Shown here piece by piece: positions 40,208 to 50,436 of a stretch of 64,000 bases of DNA (position 1 is the first letter of the stretch; every line of letters begins with the position of its first letter). The stretch comes from Bacteroidales bacterium (GTDB lineage Bacteria; Bacteroidota; Bacteroidia; Bacteroidales; Porphyromonadaceae). The position numbers and the translations under genes are program-made. The DNA lies in NCBI GenBank assembly GCA_004555765.1, contig SFHG01000001.1, positions 35,664 to 99,663 of the forward strand, given 5' to 3'. A model generated the notes under the pieces. It saw only the letters and a list, made by a program, of their open reading frames with translations. It did not search any database and was not told the DNA's origin.

Positions 40208-42226
40208 ATGAAAAGACTGCTCCGCACGATCTTCGGCATCCTGCTCCTCACGGCGCCGGCACTACTGGCTCCCTTTTCGGCATATGCACAGATCGATATG
40301 GAACAGGTCATCAAGATTGGTCAAAACGCGATTTACTTCAAGGACTACGTCCTCGCCATACAGCTCTTCAATAACGCCGTCCGTGCCGACTCCACACGCG
40401 CAGAGCCGTACTACTATCGCGCGATGGCCAAGTACCAACTCGACGATTACCTCGGAGCCGAAGAAGATGCCTCCGAGAGCATCCGTCACAATCCCTTCAT
40501 CTACGAAGCCTATTACCTCAGGGGCATCACCCGCCACACCCTTGGCAAAGACTCCCTCGCTGCCCTTGACTACGAAGTTGTCCTCAAAGACAACCCCGAC
40601 CACAAAGGCGCCCTTCATAACGCCTCAGCCCTCTATATCTCCCGAAAGGACACCACGAGAGCGAAAGAAACCATAGCCCACCTCAAGCGCTATTACCCCG
40701 ACTACGCCATGGGCTACGTGCTGGATGGGGGATTGCACTTGGTGGAGAAAGACACCATCGGCGCAAAGAAGCTTTTCGAGAAAGCACTCACCAAGGACGT
40801 CTCCCTCATAGGTGCCTACCTCTCGCTTGCCGAAATTGAGTACAACCGCGCTCGCTACGCCGATGCCGAGAAGCTCATCTCCAAAGCCATCAAAGAGGTG
40901 CCGAAAGAGTCCCGACTCTTCGCGAACCGTGCCCTGATGCGGTACAAGCAGAATAACATCCGCGGAGCCATGGAGGACTACACCACGGCCGTGGATCTCG
41001 ATCCATCGAGCCTCCTTGCCCGGTACAACCGCGCACTGCTGAGGACTCAGGTGGGCGAACTCAACGGTGCCCTCGAAGACCTCAATATGGTAGTGAGGGA
41101 GGATCCCAATAACTATTTCGCCATCTTCAACCGCGCCATCCTCTCCAACCTTGTCGGAGATCCTAACCTCGCCAAGAGTGACCTCGACAAAATCATCAAG
41201 CGGTACCCCACTTTTGTCCCCGCCTACGCCGAGCGCGCCAACGCCTATCAGCGCCTGGGACAGGACTACAACGCACGCAAAGACCTCTACCAAGCCTCCA
41301 AAATGGTCTACGACAAAGGGTCTGCCAATCAAGCCAAAGCTTTGCAGGAGCTTCAAGAAGACCTCGAGAGGGAATTGGCTCCCGACTCCGCCACGCTCGC
41401 GGTACGTGACGAAAGGGACGAGAACATCAGGAAGTTCCGCCAGCTCGTCACCAACAGCCAAGCCAAAGGGTACACCGAACGCTACGAAGAGGGTGCAGAA
41501 GGCTCCATCCGCGGTCGGGTTCAGGACAGGCAGTCTGCCGTGATGCCCCAGGGAATGTACCGTCTCTCCTACTATGTCCAAACCGAAGGACAACTGCGTT
41601 TCGTCCCCAAGCAGGCTTTCATCGATGCTCTTTTCAAAAAGAAAGAGGGTAGGCAGATATTCGTGGTCTGGCAGGTGCCCGAGCTGAACGAGCTACAGAG
41701 CCGGGAGCACCTCGAAGAGATCCAAAAGAAACGCGGCACCTCATTTGACCGGGGAATGGCTCTCGTGACCGTAAAAGACTTCGAAGCTTCGGTGTCGGCC
41801 TTTTCCGACGCGGTGGAGGATGACCCCTCGGATGCAGCCGCCTTTTTCCAGAGGGGCGTATCCCGATTTATGAATTACCTCGCAAGTCAGGACGGCAAGG
41901 AGCAGAGCGAAGCCGACCTCGTGCTCCGTAAGGGCATCTCCCAAGCCTCCATCAGCGACTTTGAAAAAGTACTCGAGCTCGTCCCGGACTACGCCCCGGC
42001 GCTCTACAACATCGGGTACGTCCTCTACTCCGTGGGGCGCTATGCAGATGCCGCCACTTACTTCGAGAAGGCGATAGAGCGCACCCCGGATATGGGCGTC
42101 GCCTACTATAACCTCGGGCTCTCACAGTACGCACTCGGAGACAAGGCCCGGGCTGACGCAAGTATGAGCCGCGCAGGAGCTCTCGGCATCTACGAAGCCT
42201 ATAGCGTCATTAAGCGTATGCAGTAA
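40208..42226 (+). CDS. Secreted TPR-repeat protein
   Basis: This 672-residue protein has a signal peptide (MKRLLRTIFGILLLTAPALLAPFSAYAQ) and many tetratricopeptide repeats: about ten between residues 35 and 370 (such as AEPYYYRAMAKYQLDDYLGAEED and ARYNRALLRTQVGELNGALEDL), a non-TPR linker (about 385-520) and two or three more near the C-terminus (YAPALYNIGYVLYSVGRYADAATYFEKAI). It is probably periplasmic, acting as a protein-interaction scaffold. The family is common in Bacteroidales upstream of cmk and ispH, and its function is not established. It ends 2 bp before cmk. Confidence 0.88.
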   Translation: MKRLLRTIFGILLLTAPALLAPFSAYAQIDMEQVIKIGQNAIYFKDYVLAIQLFNNAVRADSTRAEPYYYRAMAKYQLDDYLGAEEDASESIRHNPFIYEAYYLRGITRHTLGKDSLAALDYEVVLKDNPDHKGALHNASALYISRKDTTRAKETIAHLKRYYPDYAMGYVLDGGLHLVEKDTIGAKKLFEKALTKDVSLIGAYLSLAEIEYNRARYADAEKLISKAIKEVPKESRLFANRALMRYKQNNIRGAMEDYTTAVDLDPSSLLARYNRALLRTQVGELNGALEDLNMVVREDPNNYFAIFNRAILSNLVGDPNLAKSDLDKIIKRYPTFVPAYAERANAYQRLGQDYNARKDLYQASKMVYDKGSANQAKALQELQEDLERELAPDSATLAVRDERDENIRKFRQLVTNSQAKGYTERYEEGAEGSIRGRVQDRQSAVMPQGMYRLSYYVQTEGQLRFVPKQAFIDALFKKKEGRQIFVVWQVPELNELQSREHLEEIQKKRGTSFDRGMALVTVKDFEASVSAFSDAVEDDPSDAAAFFQRGVSRFMNYLASQDGKEQSEADLVLRKGISQASISDFEKVLELVPDYAPALYNIGYVLYSVGRYADAATYFEKAIERTPDMGVAYYNLGLSQYALGDKARADASMSRAGALGIYEAYSVIKRMQ

Positions 42227-42228
42227 AC

Positions 42229-42930
42229 ATGAACGAATCCAAGATAAACATAGCCATCGACGGCTACTCGTCCACGGGCAAAAGCACCATCGCCAAAGAA
42301 CTCGCCCGAGCCCTCGGCTACACCTACATCGATACCGGAGCCATGTACCGCGGAGTCACCCTCTTCCTTCTTGAAAAGGGGCTGTGGGACGAGGGCAAAA
42401 ACGACCTCCAAGCCGTCAAAAAAGCCTTGGAAGAAATCAACCTCGACTTCCGGCGGACAGCAGACGGTCAGCACCTCTTTCTCAACGGTCGGGACGTGGA
42501 GAGCGAGATCCGCGGGATGTGGGTCTCGAATTTCGTCAGCCCCGTGAGTGCCGTTCCCGAGGTACGCGCGTTCCTCGTCGCCCGACAGCAGGCTATGGCC
42601 AAGGCTAAGGGCGTGGTGATGGATGGCCGCGATGTGGGGACCACCGTCCTCCCGGACGCAGAGCTGAAGATCTTTATGACCTCCCGACCCGAAGTCCGTG
42701 TCCGTAGGAGGTACGACGAGATGATCGCCAGAGGCAAAAAAGTCACTCCGGACGACATCACCGAGAACCTCAAGACCAGAGACCTCATAGACTCCACCCG
42801 CGAAGTCTCGCCCCTCCGTCAAGCCGTCGATGCCCGTCTGCTCGACAACTCGGACTTGACCCGTGAGGAACAAAACGCCATAGTGCTTCGCTGGGCGAAG
42901 GAAACCATAGCGAGAAATGGTCGAGATTGA
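42229..42930 (+). CDS. cmk: Cytidylate kinase
   Basis: Cmk phosphorylates CMP and dCMP. The 233-residue protein has the P-loop GYSSTGKSTIAKELA (about 12-26), the substrate-binding IDTGAMYRGVTL, and VVMDGRDVGTTVLPDA plus RRRYDEM in the lid. It is complete. The last 14 bp overlap ispH, a translationally coupled arrangement. Confidence 0.96.
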   Translation: MNESKINIAIDGYSSTGKSTIAKELARALGYTYIDTGAMYRGVTLFLLEKGLWDEGKNDLQAVKKALEEINLDFRRTADGQHLFLNGRDVESEIRGMWVSNFVSPVSAVPEVRAFLVARQQAMAKAKGVVMDGRDVGTTVLPDAELKIFMTSRPEVRVRRRYDEMIARGKKVTPDDITENLKTRDLIDSTREVSPLRQAVDARLLDNSDLTREEQNAIVLRWAKETIARNGRD

Positions 42931-43789
42931 GATCAGCAAATCCTCGGGCTTCTGTTTCGGCGTCGTAAATGCCATCAAGCACGCAGAGGAGCACCTCCGA
43001 AAGGAGAAAAGCCTCTTCTCCCTCGGAGAAATCGTCCACAACCATGAGGAAGTGAAGCGGCTCTCGGACAAAGGTCTCGAGCCCATAGACTACGAGCGTC
43101 TCAAGACACTCGGAGCGGGAGAGACGGTACTCTTTAGGGCTCACGGGGAAGCCCCTTGGGTCTACGATCTCGCGAGGAACCGTGGGATTAACGTCATCGA
43201 TGCCACCTGCCCCGTCGTCCTGACTCTGCAGAAAAGGATCCGCAAGATCTACTCCGAGACGATCGAGACCGGAGCCCAGATCGTCATTTACGGCAAGGAG
43301 GGACACGCCGAAGTCAACGGGCTCGTCGGTCAAACCGACGGGAGTGCCATCGTCATCTCGTCCATAGAGCAGATTGACACCCTCATCGACTTCGCCCACC
43401 CCGTCTATCTCTTCAGCCAGACGACGAAAGACCGAGACCACTTCGCGGCACTCTCCTCCGAGATTCGATCTAAGATGCACCCCGGCGTACCTTTTGAGGC
43501 ATACGACACGATCTGCCGGCAGGTCGCAAACCGCATCCCCGACCTCATCGACTTTGCCCGCCGGAAAGACTTCGTCTACTTCATCGCCGGGAAAAACTCG
43601 TCAAACGGACGCGTACTCTACGAGACGGCGAAGGGGGCTAATCCCCGGACCGAGTTCATAGAGACACCGGACGACATCACAGAGCCGCTTCCTCTCGGCG
43701 TCCGTACCGTGGGCATCTCCGGCGCCACATCCACACCGATGTGGCTGATGGAAGCTGTGGCCGAAAAAGTCCGTCTCCTCAATCCCTGA
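42917..43789 (+). CDS. ispH: 4-hydroxy-3-methylbut-2-enyl diphosphate reductase
   Basis: This is the last enzyme of the MEP isoprenoid pathway, with a [4Fe-4S] cluster. The 290-residue protein has the three cluster cysteines in GFCFGVVNAIKHAE, DATCPVV and DTICRQVANR, the conserved GKEGHAEVNGLVGQT, and TSTPMWLMEAV at the C-terminus. Together with uppP and the polyprenyl synthase it shows an isoprenoid-to-undecaprenol/quinone supply. A 14-bp overlap with cmk suggests coupling. Confidence 0.96.
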   Translation: MVEIEISKSSGFCFGVVNAIKHAEEHLRKEKSLFSLGEIVHNHEEVKRLSDKGLEPIDYERLKTLGAGETVLFRAHGEAPWVYDLARNRGINVIDATCPVVLTLQKRIRKIYSETIETGAQIVIYGKEGHAEVNGLVGQTDGSAIVISSIEQIDTLIDFAHPVYLFSQTTKDRDHFAALSSEIRSKMHPGVPFEAYDTICRQVANRIPDLIDFARRKDFVYFIAGKNSSNGRVLYETAKGANPRTEFIETPDDITEPLPLGVRTVGISGATSTPMWLMEAVAEKVRLLNP

Positions 43790-43818
43790 CACCCCATCAT
43801 AAACCCCATAACCATACT

Positions 43819-45978
43819 ATGCATAGAAAAAATCTCCTCTCCGCCCTCGCCGTTATGTCCCTCTTTCCCGCCCTTCTTCACGCTCAGAGCATCACGCCGC
43901 TCACGCTTGACGACGTGATCCCCGGCGGACGCACTTGGCAGGAAAAGCATCCCCAGTCACCGAGGATCCTCGGTGCCGTCTCGGGCGGACTTTTGGTCTA
44001 CAACGCCGACCGCATCGACCTCATGAAAGCGGACGGCAGGGCGGAGCCTTTCCTCGAAGCCGCCGAGTGGCAAAAGATGAGCGGAGCCCTGCTCCGGAAT
44101 CTTCCCCCTTTCGTTCCTGCAGAGAAAGGCACCCTCCTCACCGCTTACTCAGGCAACCGGCTTTACCTCCTTGACGCCGAAACCAAAGCGCTCACCACCT
44201 ACGAGTATGACCGCACCAAATGGTCGGATGCAAAAATAAGCCCCTCGGGGGACTACCTCGTACTCCTTGACGGGCAAAATATGGCTCTCCTCCGCAAAGG
44301 CGGAACCGAACCCGTCCCTGTCACCTCGGACGGTTCCCTTGACCTCGTCTACGGGCAGAGCGCGGCGCGCAACGAATTCGGCACCGACCGCGGCATCTTT
44401 TTCTCCCCCTCCGGGCGCTACTTCGCCTTTTACCGCATCGACCAAAGCGAAGTGGCTGCGTACCCCATCGTACACATGGAGCGCCCCATCGCGGAGCTTG
44501 CTCCGGAGAAATATCCGATGGCAGGCGGCGCGTCTCAGAAGACGACCGTCGGTATCTTCGACACCCGTGACGGCAGTATCCGGTACCTCGAGACGGGCGC
44601 ACCTTTTGACCGATACTTCACCAATCTCTCTTGGGCACCGGACGAGAAGCGACTCTACATTGACGAAGTGACGCGTGACCAAGCGGAGGACACGCTCACG
44701 GCTTACGACATCAAGAGTGGCAAGCCCGTCCAAACCGTCCTCCGCGAGACGAACGAGCGCTATATAGAGCCCCAGCAGCCCATCACATTTGTCCCCGGAA
44801 CAGAGCGTCAGTTTGTCCGTCTCAGCCGGAAAGACGGCTTCAACAACCTCTACCTCTATGACGTGACGGGCAAACTCGTCCGCCCCCTCACCCTCGTGCG
44901 TAACGGCGAAGTGACGGGCTTCCTCGGCATTGACCCGAAAGGTCGGTACGCCTACTACACTTCCAACGCCGAAGACCCTCGGTATGAGGATCTTTACCGT
45001 GTCCGGCTCAACGAAGGCACTACCGAAAGGCTCACCACTGGAGAGGGTACCCACCGCGTGACTGTCTCAAACGATTTCGCCTACGCCTACGACGCTTTTT
45101 CCAACCTCGACACGCCGGGGGTTTACTCGGTCATCGAACTTGGAGCGAAGCCCGTCACCACCGTTTTTGCCAAAAGCGACCTTCCATCCGACCTCTCTCT
45201 ACGACCTTCTGTCGAGCTCGGGGTACTTAAAGCCGACGACGGTGTGACAGACCTCTACTACAAGCTCACCAAGCCCGCGAAGCTTGAGAAGGGCAAGAAA
45301 TACCCCGTCATCGTCTACGTCTACGGAGGTCCCCACGCCCAGCTCGTCACCAACTCCTGGAATAGTCTCAGATACAACTGGGACAACTATATGGCAGAAA
45401 AAGGCTACCTCGTCTTCACGCTCGACAACCGCGGCTCCGCAAACCGCGGCTTCGACTTCGAGAGCGTCGTCCACCGCAATCTCGGCGAACACGAGATGGC
45501 AGACCAGATGACGGGGATCAAGTTCCTAAAGAGCCTTCCTTACGTGGATGCGGACAAGATCGGTGTACACGGCTGGAGCTTCGGAGGCTTTATGACCACG
45601 AACCTCATCACCACATACCCCGAGACCTTCAAAGTGGGAGTCGCAGGTGGTCCCGTCATTGACTGGAGGCTGTACGAAGTGATGTACGGCGAGCGCTATA
45701 TGGACACTCCGGAAGAAAACCCCGAAGGGTACAAAAATGCAGACCTCACGAGGAAAGCCAAAAACCTCAAAGGGCGTCTCCTCCTCATTCACGGTGCCAT
45801 AGACCCCGTCGTCGTTTGGCAAAACTCCCAAGACTTCCTCAACGCAGCCATCGAAGCACGCACTCTGCCCGACTATCTCGTCTACCCCAATCACCCCCAC
45901 AACGTCATCGGCAAAGACCGCGTCCACCTTATGATGCACGTCACCCGCTACTTCGACGACTTCCTGAAAGGTCGGTAA
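43819..45978 (+). CDS. Dipeptidyl peptidase IV (family S9)
   Basis: This 719-residue secreted serine protease removes Xaa-Pro dipeptides. It has a signal peptide (MHRKNLLSALAVMSLFPALLHAQ), an eight-bladed beta-propeller (about 40-460) with the substrate-binding Glu pair region SPSGRYFAFYRIDQSEV, and the alpha/beta-hydrolase domain with nucleophile in GWSFGGFMTT, Asp in GAIDPVVVWQ and His in YPNHPHNVIG. The upstream ATG lies inside ispH and is rejected. In asaccharolytic Bacteroidales such enzymes feed peptides to transporters like the OPT gene here (inference). Confidence 0.94.
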   Translation: MHRKNLLSALAVMSLFPALLHAQSITPLTLDDVIPGGRTWQEKHPQSPRILGAVSGGLLVYNADRIDLMKADGRAEPFLEAAEWQKMSGALLRNLPPFVPAEKGTLLTAYSGNRLYLLDAETKALTTYEYDRTKWSDAKISPSGDYLVLLDGQNMALLRKGGTEPVPVTSDGSLDLVYGQSAARNEFGTDRGIFFSPSGRYFAFYRIDQSEVAAYPIVHMERPIAELAPEKYPMAGGASQKTTVGIFDTRDGSIRYLETGAPFDRYFTNLSWAPDEKRLYIDEVTRDQAEDTLTAYDIKSGKPVQTVLRETNERYIEPQQPITFVPGTERQFVRLSRKDGFNNLYLYDVTGKLVRPLTLVRNGEVTGFLGIDPKGRYAYYTSNAEDPRYEDLYRVRLNEGTTERLTTGEGTHRVTVSNDFAYAYDAFSNLDTPGVYSVIELGAKPVTTVFAKSDLPSDLSLRPSVELGVLKADDGVTDLYYKLTKPAKLEKGKKYPVIVYVYGGPHAQLVTNSWNSLRYNWDNYMAEKGYLVFTLDNRGSANRGFDFESVVHRNLGEHEMADQMTGIKFLKSLPYVDADKIGVHGWSFGGFMTTNLITTYPETFKVGVAGGPVIDWRLYEVMYGERYMDTPEENPEGYKNADLTRKAKNLKGRLLLIHGAIDPVVVWQNSQDFLNAAIEARTLPDYLVYPNHPHNVIGKDRVHLMMHVTRYFDDFLKGR

Positions 45979-46014
45979 AGGCTCTTTGCGAAACAGGGGG
46001 TAATCGGAGAAAAA

Positions 46015-46099
46015 AGGAGATACAGACCGGGAGAAGTGCGGCGGTCTGTATCTCTTTTTTCTGTCAGACAGACCGCCGCACTTCTCCCGGTCTGTACCA
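46015..46099. repeat. 29-bp perfect inverted repeat (cluster 14)
   Basis: The arms 46021-46049 and 46068-46096 are perfect reverse complements over 29 bp, with an 18-nt loop containing TCTCTTTTTTCTG. Each arm begins or ends with the TACAGACC/GGTCTGTA half-site. It lies after the DPP stop and before lepA, and could act as a terminator in either direction. Confidence 0.92.
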
Positions 46100-46152
46100 A
46101 ATTTTCTCTCGGGATGGCTACACCCCATCTTCCGAATTAGGACTATAAAAGG

Positions 46153-46160
46153 TATCTTTG
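46153..46160 (+). promoter_or_regulatory. Putative lepA -7 box (TATCTTTG)
   Basis: TATCTTTG ends 42 bp before the lepA start. The -33 region is not consensus. Confidence 0.5.
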
Positions 46161-46202
46161 TAAGGATATTCCCCATAGATTTTACGCAACAAAAGAGTTC
46201 AG

Positions 46203-47990
46203 ATGAAGCATATACGCAACTTTTGCATCATAGCCCATATTGACCACGGCAAGAGTACCCTTGCCGACCGTCTCCTCGAGTACACCAAGACCGTCTCCGA
46301 GCGGGAAGCTCAGGACCAAGTGCTTGACGATATGGACTTGGAGCGGGAGCGTGGCATCACGATTAAGAGCCATGCCATCCAGATGGACTACACACTCGAT
46401 GGTGAAGAGTATGTGCTTAATCTCATCGATACCCCGGGACACGTGGACTTCTCCTACGAAGTGTCCCGCTCCATCGCCGCGTGCGAGGGTGCACTCCTCA
46501 TCGTGGACGCTTCCCAGGGCGTACAGGCGCAGACCATATCCAACCTCTATATGGCTCTTGAGCACGACCTCGTCATCATCCCCGTTTTGAACAAAATAGA
46601 CCTTGAGAGCGCACGCCCTGAGGAGGTGGGGGACGAAGTGGTGAACCTCCTGGGCGTCGACCCGTCCGAAATCATCCGAGCCTCGGGCAAAACGGGCGAA
46701 GGGGTCGAAGAGATCCTCCGCGCCGTAGTGGAGCGCATCCCCGCTCCGAAGGGTGACCCCGACGCGCCGTTACAGGCGCTCATCTTCGACTCGGTCTTTA
46801 ACTCTTTCCGGGGCATCATCGCTTATTTCAAAGTGGTGAATGGTTCGATTCACAAAGGGGAGAGGGTGAAGTTCATCAACACCGGCAAGGAGTACGACGC
46901 AGACGAAGTCGGGACCCTCAAGCTCTCCATGATGCCGAAAGACGAAATCAAGACCGGAGACGTGGGCTACATCATCTCGGGCATCAAGACGAGCAAAGAA
47001 GTGAAGGTGGGCGACACCATCACGACACTCGACAACCCCGCAGACAAGGCCATCGCAGGCTTCGAGGAGGTCAAGCCGATGGTCTTTGCAGGGGTCTATC
47101 CGATCACGCCGGACGAGTTCGAGAACCTCCGCACTTCGCTCGAAAAGCTCCAGCTCAACGATGCCTCCCTCACCTTTCAGCCCGAGAGCTCTGCCGCTCT
47201 CGGATTCGGTTTCCGCTGCGGTTTCCTCGGACTTCTGCACATGGAGATCATACAGGAGAGGCTCGACCGGGAGTATGATATGAGTGTCATTACCACGGTC
47301 CCGAACGTCTCCTACCTCGTCCACACCAAGAAAGGCGAAGAGATCGAGGTGCACAACCCATCCGGGCTCCCCGATCCCACGCTCATCGACTTCATCAAAG
47401 AGCCTTTTATACGCGCCTCCATCATCACGACGACCGACTACATTGGGCCCATTATGACCCTTTGCCTCGGCAAACGGGGTGAGCTCATCAAGCAGGACTA
47501 CCTCTTCGGCAACCGCATTGAGCTCACGTACGATCTGCCCCTCGGAGAAATCGTCATCGACTTCTACGACCGTCTCAAGAGCGTCTCCCGCGGCTACGCC
47601 TCATTCGACTACCAGGTTCACGACTACCGCCCCTCCCGCCTCGTGAAGGTGGACATCCTGCTCAATGGCGAGCAGGTGGATGCCCTCTCTTTCCTCACCC
47701 ACGCGGACAACGCCGTACCGATGGGTCGGCGCATCTGCGAGAAACTCAAGGAACTGATCCCCCGCCAGCAATTCGAAATCGCCATCCAGGCGGCCATAGG
47801 TGCCAAAGTCATCGCCAGAGAGACGATCAAAGCCGTGCGCAAAGACGTGACTGCCAAGTGCTACGGTGGCGACGTATCCCGTAAGCGCAAACTTCTCGAG
47901 AAGCAGAAGGAAGGCAAAAAGCGTATGAAGCAGATCGGCAACGTCGAAGTGCCCCAAAAAGCCTTCCTTGCCGTCCTCAAGCTCGACTAA
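46203..47990 (+). CDS. lepA: Elongation factor 4 (LepA)
   Basis: This ribosome-associated GTPase back-translocates stalled ribosomes. The 595-residue protein has G1 [19 protein letters not shown]3 [12 protein letters not shown] and G4 NKIDL, then EF-G-like domains and the LepA-specific C-terminal domain (about 490-595: [20 protein letters not shown] and [31 protein letters not shown]). It appears monocistronic, flanked by palindrome clusters on both sides. Confidence 0.97.
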   Translation: MKHIRNFCIIAHIDHGKSTLADRLLEYTKTVSEREAQDQVLDDMDLERERGITIKSHAIQMDYTLDGEEYVLNLIDTPGHVDFSYEVSRSIAACEGALLIVDASQGVQAQTISNLYMALEHDLVIIPVLNKIDLESARPEEVGDEVVNLLGVDPSEIIRASGKTGEGVEEILRAVVERIPAPKGDPDAPLQALIFDSVFNSFRGIIAYFKVVNGSIHKGERVKFINTGKEYDADEVGTLKLSMMPKDEIKTGDVGYIISGIKTSKEVKVGDTITTLDNPADKAIAGFEEVKPMVFAGVYPITPDEFENLRTSLEKLQLNDASLTFQPESSAALGFGFRCGFLGLLHMEIIQERLDREYDMSVITTVPNVSYLVHTKKGEEIEVHNPSGLPDPTLIDFIKEPFIRASIITTTDYIGPIMTLCLGKRGELIKQDYLFGNRIELTYDLPLGEIVIDFYDRLKSVSRGYASFDYQVHDYRPSRLVKVDILLNGEQVDALSFLTHADNAVPMGRRICEKLKELIPRQQFEIAIQAAIGAKVIARETIKAVRKDVTAKCYGGDVSRKRKLLEKQKEGKKRMKQIGNVEVPQKAFLAVLKLD

Positions 47991-48000
47991 AATCTCATAC

Positions 48001-48076
48001 GGACCGGGGAGAAGATTTGGTACAGGCCGGCGCAAAAATTTCGGTCTGTACTCGGGCATACCCCCGGTACGTACCT
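48001..48076. repeat. Extragenic palindrome cluster 15
   Basis: GGTACAGGCCGG, CGGTCTGTAC and CCGGTACGTACC elements are packed between lepA and dnaB. No single perfect stem stands out. Confidence 0.65.
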
Positions 48077-48128
48077 TCCTAATCCTCTACACGGACATAA
48101 ACCGAAACTACCCACAGAATCCTCAAAA

Positions 48129-49703
48129 ATGGCTGACTCGAACTCCGCACCCCAAATGCTCGGAAACGGACCTTTTTCCAAAAGGACGAGTGTCCTCCCC
48201 GCAGGCGTGGTCAAAAATCTCTCCAACTCCATTCCCCCAAATAACCTCGACATCGAGCGCCTCGTGCTCGGAGCCTTGGTCTTGGAGAAAGATGCCTTCT
48301 CACAAGTGGGCGAAATACTCAGTCCCGACTGCTTCTACGATCCGCGCCACCGCACCATCTACCATGCGATACAGCTCCTCGCCATAGAGGAGAAGCCGAT
48401 CGACATCCAGACGGTCATCGAGAAACTCCGCCTTATGGGCGAGCTCAAAACGACACAGGGACTGACCTACATCCCCGAGCTCGCCGCCATCGTCAATAGC
48501 ACCGCCCACCTCGAAGCCCACGCACGGCTCCTTTACGACAAGATGGTGCAGCGCGAGCTCATCACGTTCGGGAACCAGGTGATCCAAAACGCCTACGACG
48601 AAGAGATCAGCGTCACGGACACGATGCAGGACGCGGAAAGCCGCCTTTTTGAAATCACCCAAGGCACCAATAAGGACGACGTCCAGTCCCTCAAAGACCT
48701 CCTCCCCCAGACCCTCGAAGAGATCCAAAAGGCCGCCGAACACGAAGGCGGTCTCTCGGGTGTCTCCACCGGCTATCCCGACCTCGACAAACTCACCAGC
48801 GGTTGGCAAAAGAGTGACCTCGTGATCATCGCCGCCCGCCCGGGTATGGGTAAGACGGCACTCCTTATCTCGATGGCACGGGCTATGGCTGTGGAGCACA
48901 ACGTGGGCGTAGGCATCTTCTCCCTCGAAATGAGCAAGAACCAGATGATGCTCCGTCTCGTCGTCAACCACACCGAGATCCCCAACGAAAACGTAAAGCG
49001 CGGCATCCTCTCCCGCGATCAGATGACACAGCTCACCAATGGCATAAGCTCCTTGGAGAATGCACCCATCTTCATCGACGACACACCCGGCATCAGCATC
49101 TTCGATCTCCGAAGCAAGGCCCGTCGTCTCGTCCGCACCGAAGGGGTTCGCGTCATCTTCATCGACTACCTGCAGCTGATGACCGCAAGCGGTCTGATGG
49201 GCAAAAACTCGAACCGCGAGCAGGAGGTCTCCACCATCTCCCGCTCCCTCAAAGGCCTTGCCAAAGAGCTTAACATCACCGTCATCGCACTCTCACAGGT
49301 ACGCCGCTCCGAGCGCACCAACGAGGGCAAGGAGCCTCAGCTCTCGGATCTCCGCGAGTCAGGTGCGATCGAACAAGATGCCGATATGGTTTGTTTCATC
49401 CACAGACCTGATTACTACGGCATCACAGAGGATCAAAACGGCCGCAGCCTCAAGGGAATGGCGCAGTTCATCATCGCCAAGCACCGCAACGGTCCCACGG
49501 ACACGGTAATGATGCAGTTCGTGAGCAGCATCATCAAGTTCAAGCCGGATTACTCGGCAGAGAATGGCGGGATGTCGGGTGCGGTCACTGTGACGATGGA
49601 GTCCAGGTTCAACCAAAAAGGCGGTCGGAGTATGACTGTCGGCGGCGACGGATTCGATCCGATTGGCGACGATATGATGGGCGAGGACGAGTTCCGCCCA
49701 TAG
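48129..49703 (+). CDS. dnaB: Replicative DNA helicase DnaB
   Basis: DnaB is the hexameric 5'-3' helicase of the replication fork. The 524-residue protein has the N-terminal DnaG-interacting domain (about 38-145: NNLDIERLVLGALVLEKDAF) and the RecA-like domain with Walker A ARPGMGKTALL (about 236-246). Walker B IDYLQLM, the SRSLKGLAKELNITVIALSQ motif and DLRESGAIEQDADMVCFIHR follow. No intein is inserted, unlike some dnaB genes. It is flanked by palindrome clusters, so it is probably monocistronic. Confidence 0.97.
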   Translation: MADSNSAPQMLGNGPFSKRTSVLPAGVVKNLSNSIPPNNLDIERLVLGALVLEKDAFSQVGEILSPDCFYDPRHRTIYHAIQLLAIEEKPIDIQTVIEKLRLMGELKTTQGLTYIPELAAIVNSTAHLEAHARLLYDKMVQRELITFGNQVIQNAYDEEISVTDTMQDAESRLFEITQGTNKDDVQSLKDLLPQTLEEIQKAAEHEGGLSGVSTGYPDLDKLTSGWQKSDLVIIAARPGMGKTALLISMARAMAVEHNVGVGIFSLEMSKNQMMLRLVVNHTEIPNENVKRGILSRDQMTQLTNGISSLENAPIFIDDTPGISIFDLRSKARRLVRTEGVRVIFIDYLQLMTASGLMGKNSNREQEVSTISRSLKGLAKELNITVIALSQVRRSERTNEGKEPQLSDLRESGAIEQDADMVCFIHRPDYYGITEDQNGRSLKGMAQFIIAKHRNGPTDTVMMQFVSSIIKFKPDYSAENGGMSGAVTVTMESRFNQKGGRSMTVGGDGFDPIGDDMMGEDEFRP

Positions 49704-49720
49704 AGAAGCGACGCGAGCGA

Positions 49721-49801
49721 GGTACGTACCGGGAGAAGGGTCGGACACAGACCGAAGTTTTTGTCCCGGTACGGGTCTCGAAAAGAGGAGATACAGACCG
49801 G
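49721..49801. repeat. Extragenic palindrome cluster 16
   Basis: GGTACGTACC (a perfect 10-bp palindrome), CACAGACCG, CGGTACGGGTCTCG and GAGATACAGACCG lie between dnaB and mscL. The right-hand pair GGGTCTC / GAGATACAGACC forms a short imperfect stem. Confidence 0.7.
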
Positions 49802-49945
49802 GATTTCCCGTGGAATTTAGACCGCCGAAGTCTTCCGATCCAGAAGGCGACGGGACGCAAAGAGCAAAGACATCATTTTAGTTTACCATACCCCGCTGAA
49901 CGGGAACGTCCCGTCAGCAACTTTTTCCAAATCAAAACCAACTAT

Positions 49946-50350
49946 ATGGGATTTCTCAAAGAATTCAAAGAGTTCGCAGTCAGAGGCAACGTGGTCGATA
50001 TGGCCGTCGGCGTAGTGATGGGTGGTGCCTTCGGTGCCATAGTCACTTCACTGGTAAATGACATCATAATGCCCCCGCTCGGCAAACTGATCAGTAACGT
50101 CAACTTCTCAGAGCTCAAGTGTGTACTGAGCGAGGCCGTGGTCGAAAACGGCGAAGTCGTCAAACCCGAAGCCGCAATTATGTGGGGTCAGTTCATCCAG
50201 ACAATCGTAAGCTTCCTCATCATCGCGCTCGCCATCTTCACCGTTATCAAAGGCATCAACAGTCTGAAAAAGAAGAAAGAAGCAGCACCTGCGGCTCCGA
50301 GCGAGGAGATCGTCCTGCTCCGTGAGATTCGCGACGCGCTTAAGAAGTAA
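49946..50350 (+). CDS. mscL: Large-conductance mechanosensitive channel MscL
   Basis: This 134-residue homopentameric channel releases solutes on osmotic downshock. The N-terminal helix FLKEFKEFAVRGNVVDMAVGVVMGGAFGAIV (pore TM1), VNDIIMPPLGKLI and the second TM (about 72-96, QFIQTIVSFLIIALAIFTVIKGIN) are typical. The C-terminal helix ends KKKEAAPAAPSEEIVLLREIRDALKK. A hairpin terminator follows. Confidence 0.96.
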   Translation: MGFLKEFKEFAVRGNVVDMAVGVVMGGAFGAIVTSLVNDIIMPPLGKLISNVNFSELKCVLSEAVVENGEVVKPEAAIMWGQFIQTIVSFLIIALAIFTVIKGINSLKKKKEAAPAAPSEEIVLLREIRDALKK

Positions 50351-50402
50351 GACTGCTACCGGAGAGGCATCTCGACACAAGCCTCTGTCATAGTCAGAGA
50401 AT

Positions 50403-50436
50403 CCCCCGATGGCATTCCTGCCGTCGGGGGAGCTTT
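50403..50436. terminator. Hairpin between convergent mscL and exonuclease genes
   Basis: CCCCCGATGGC and GCCGTCGGGGG pair over 11 bp (one G-T wobble) with a 6-nt loop, followed on the plus strand by AGCTTT. It probably ends mscL and may also serve the opposite gene. Confidence 0.7.
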
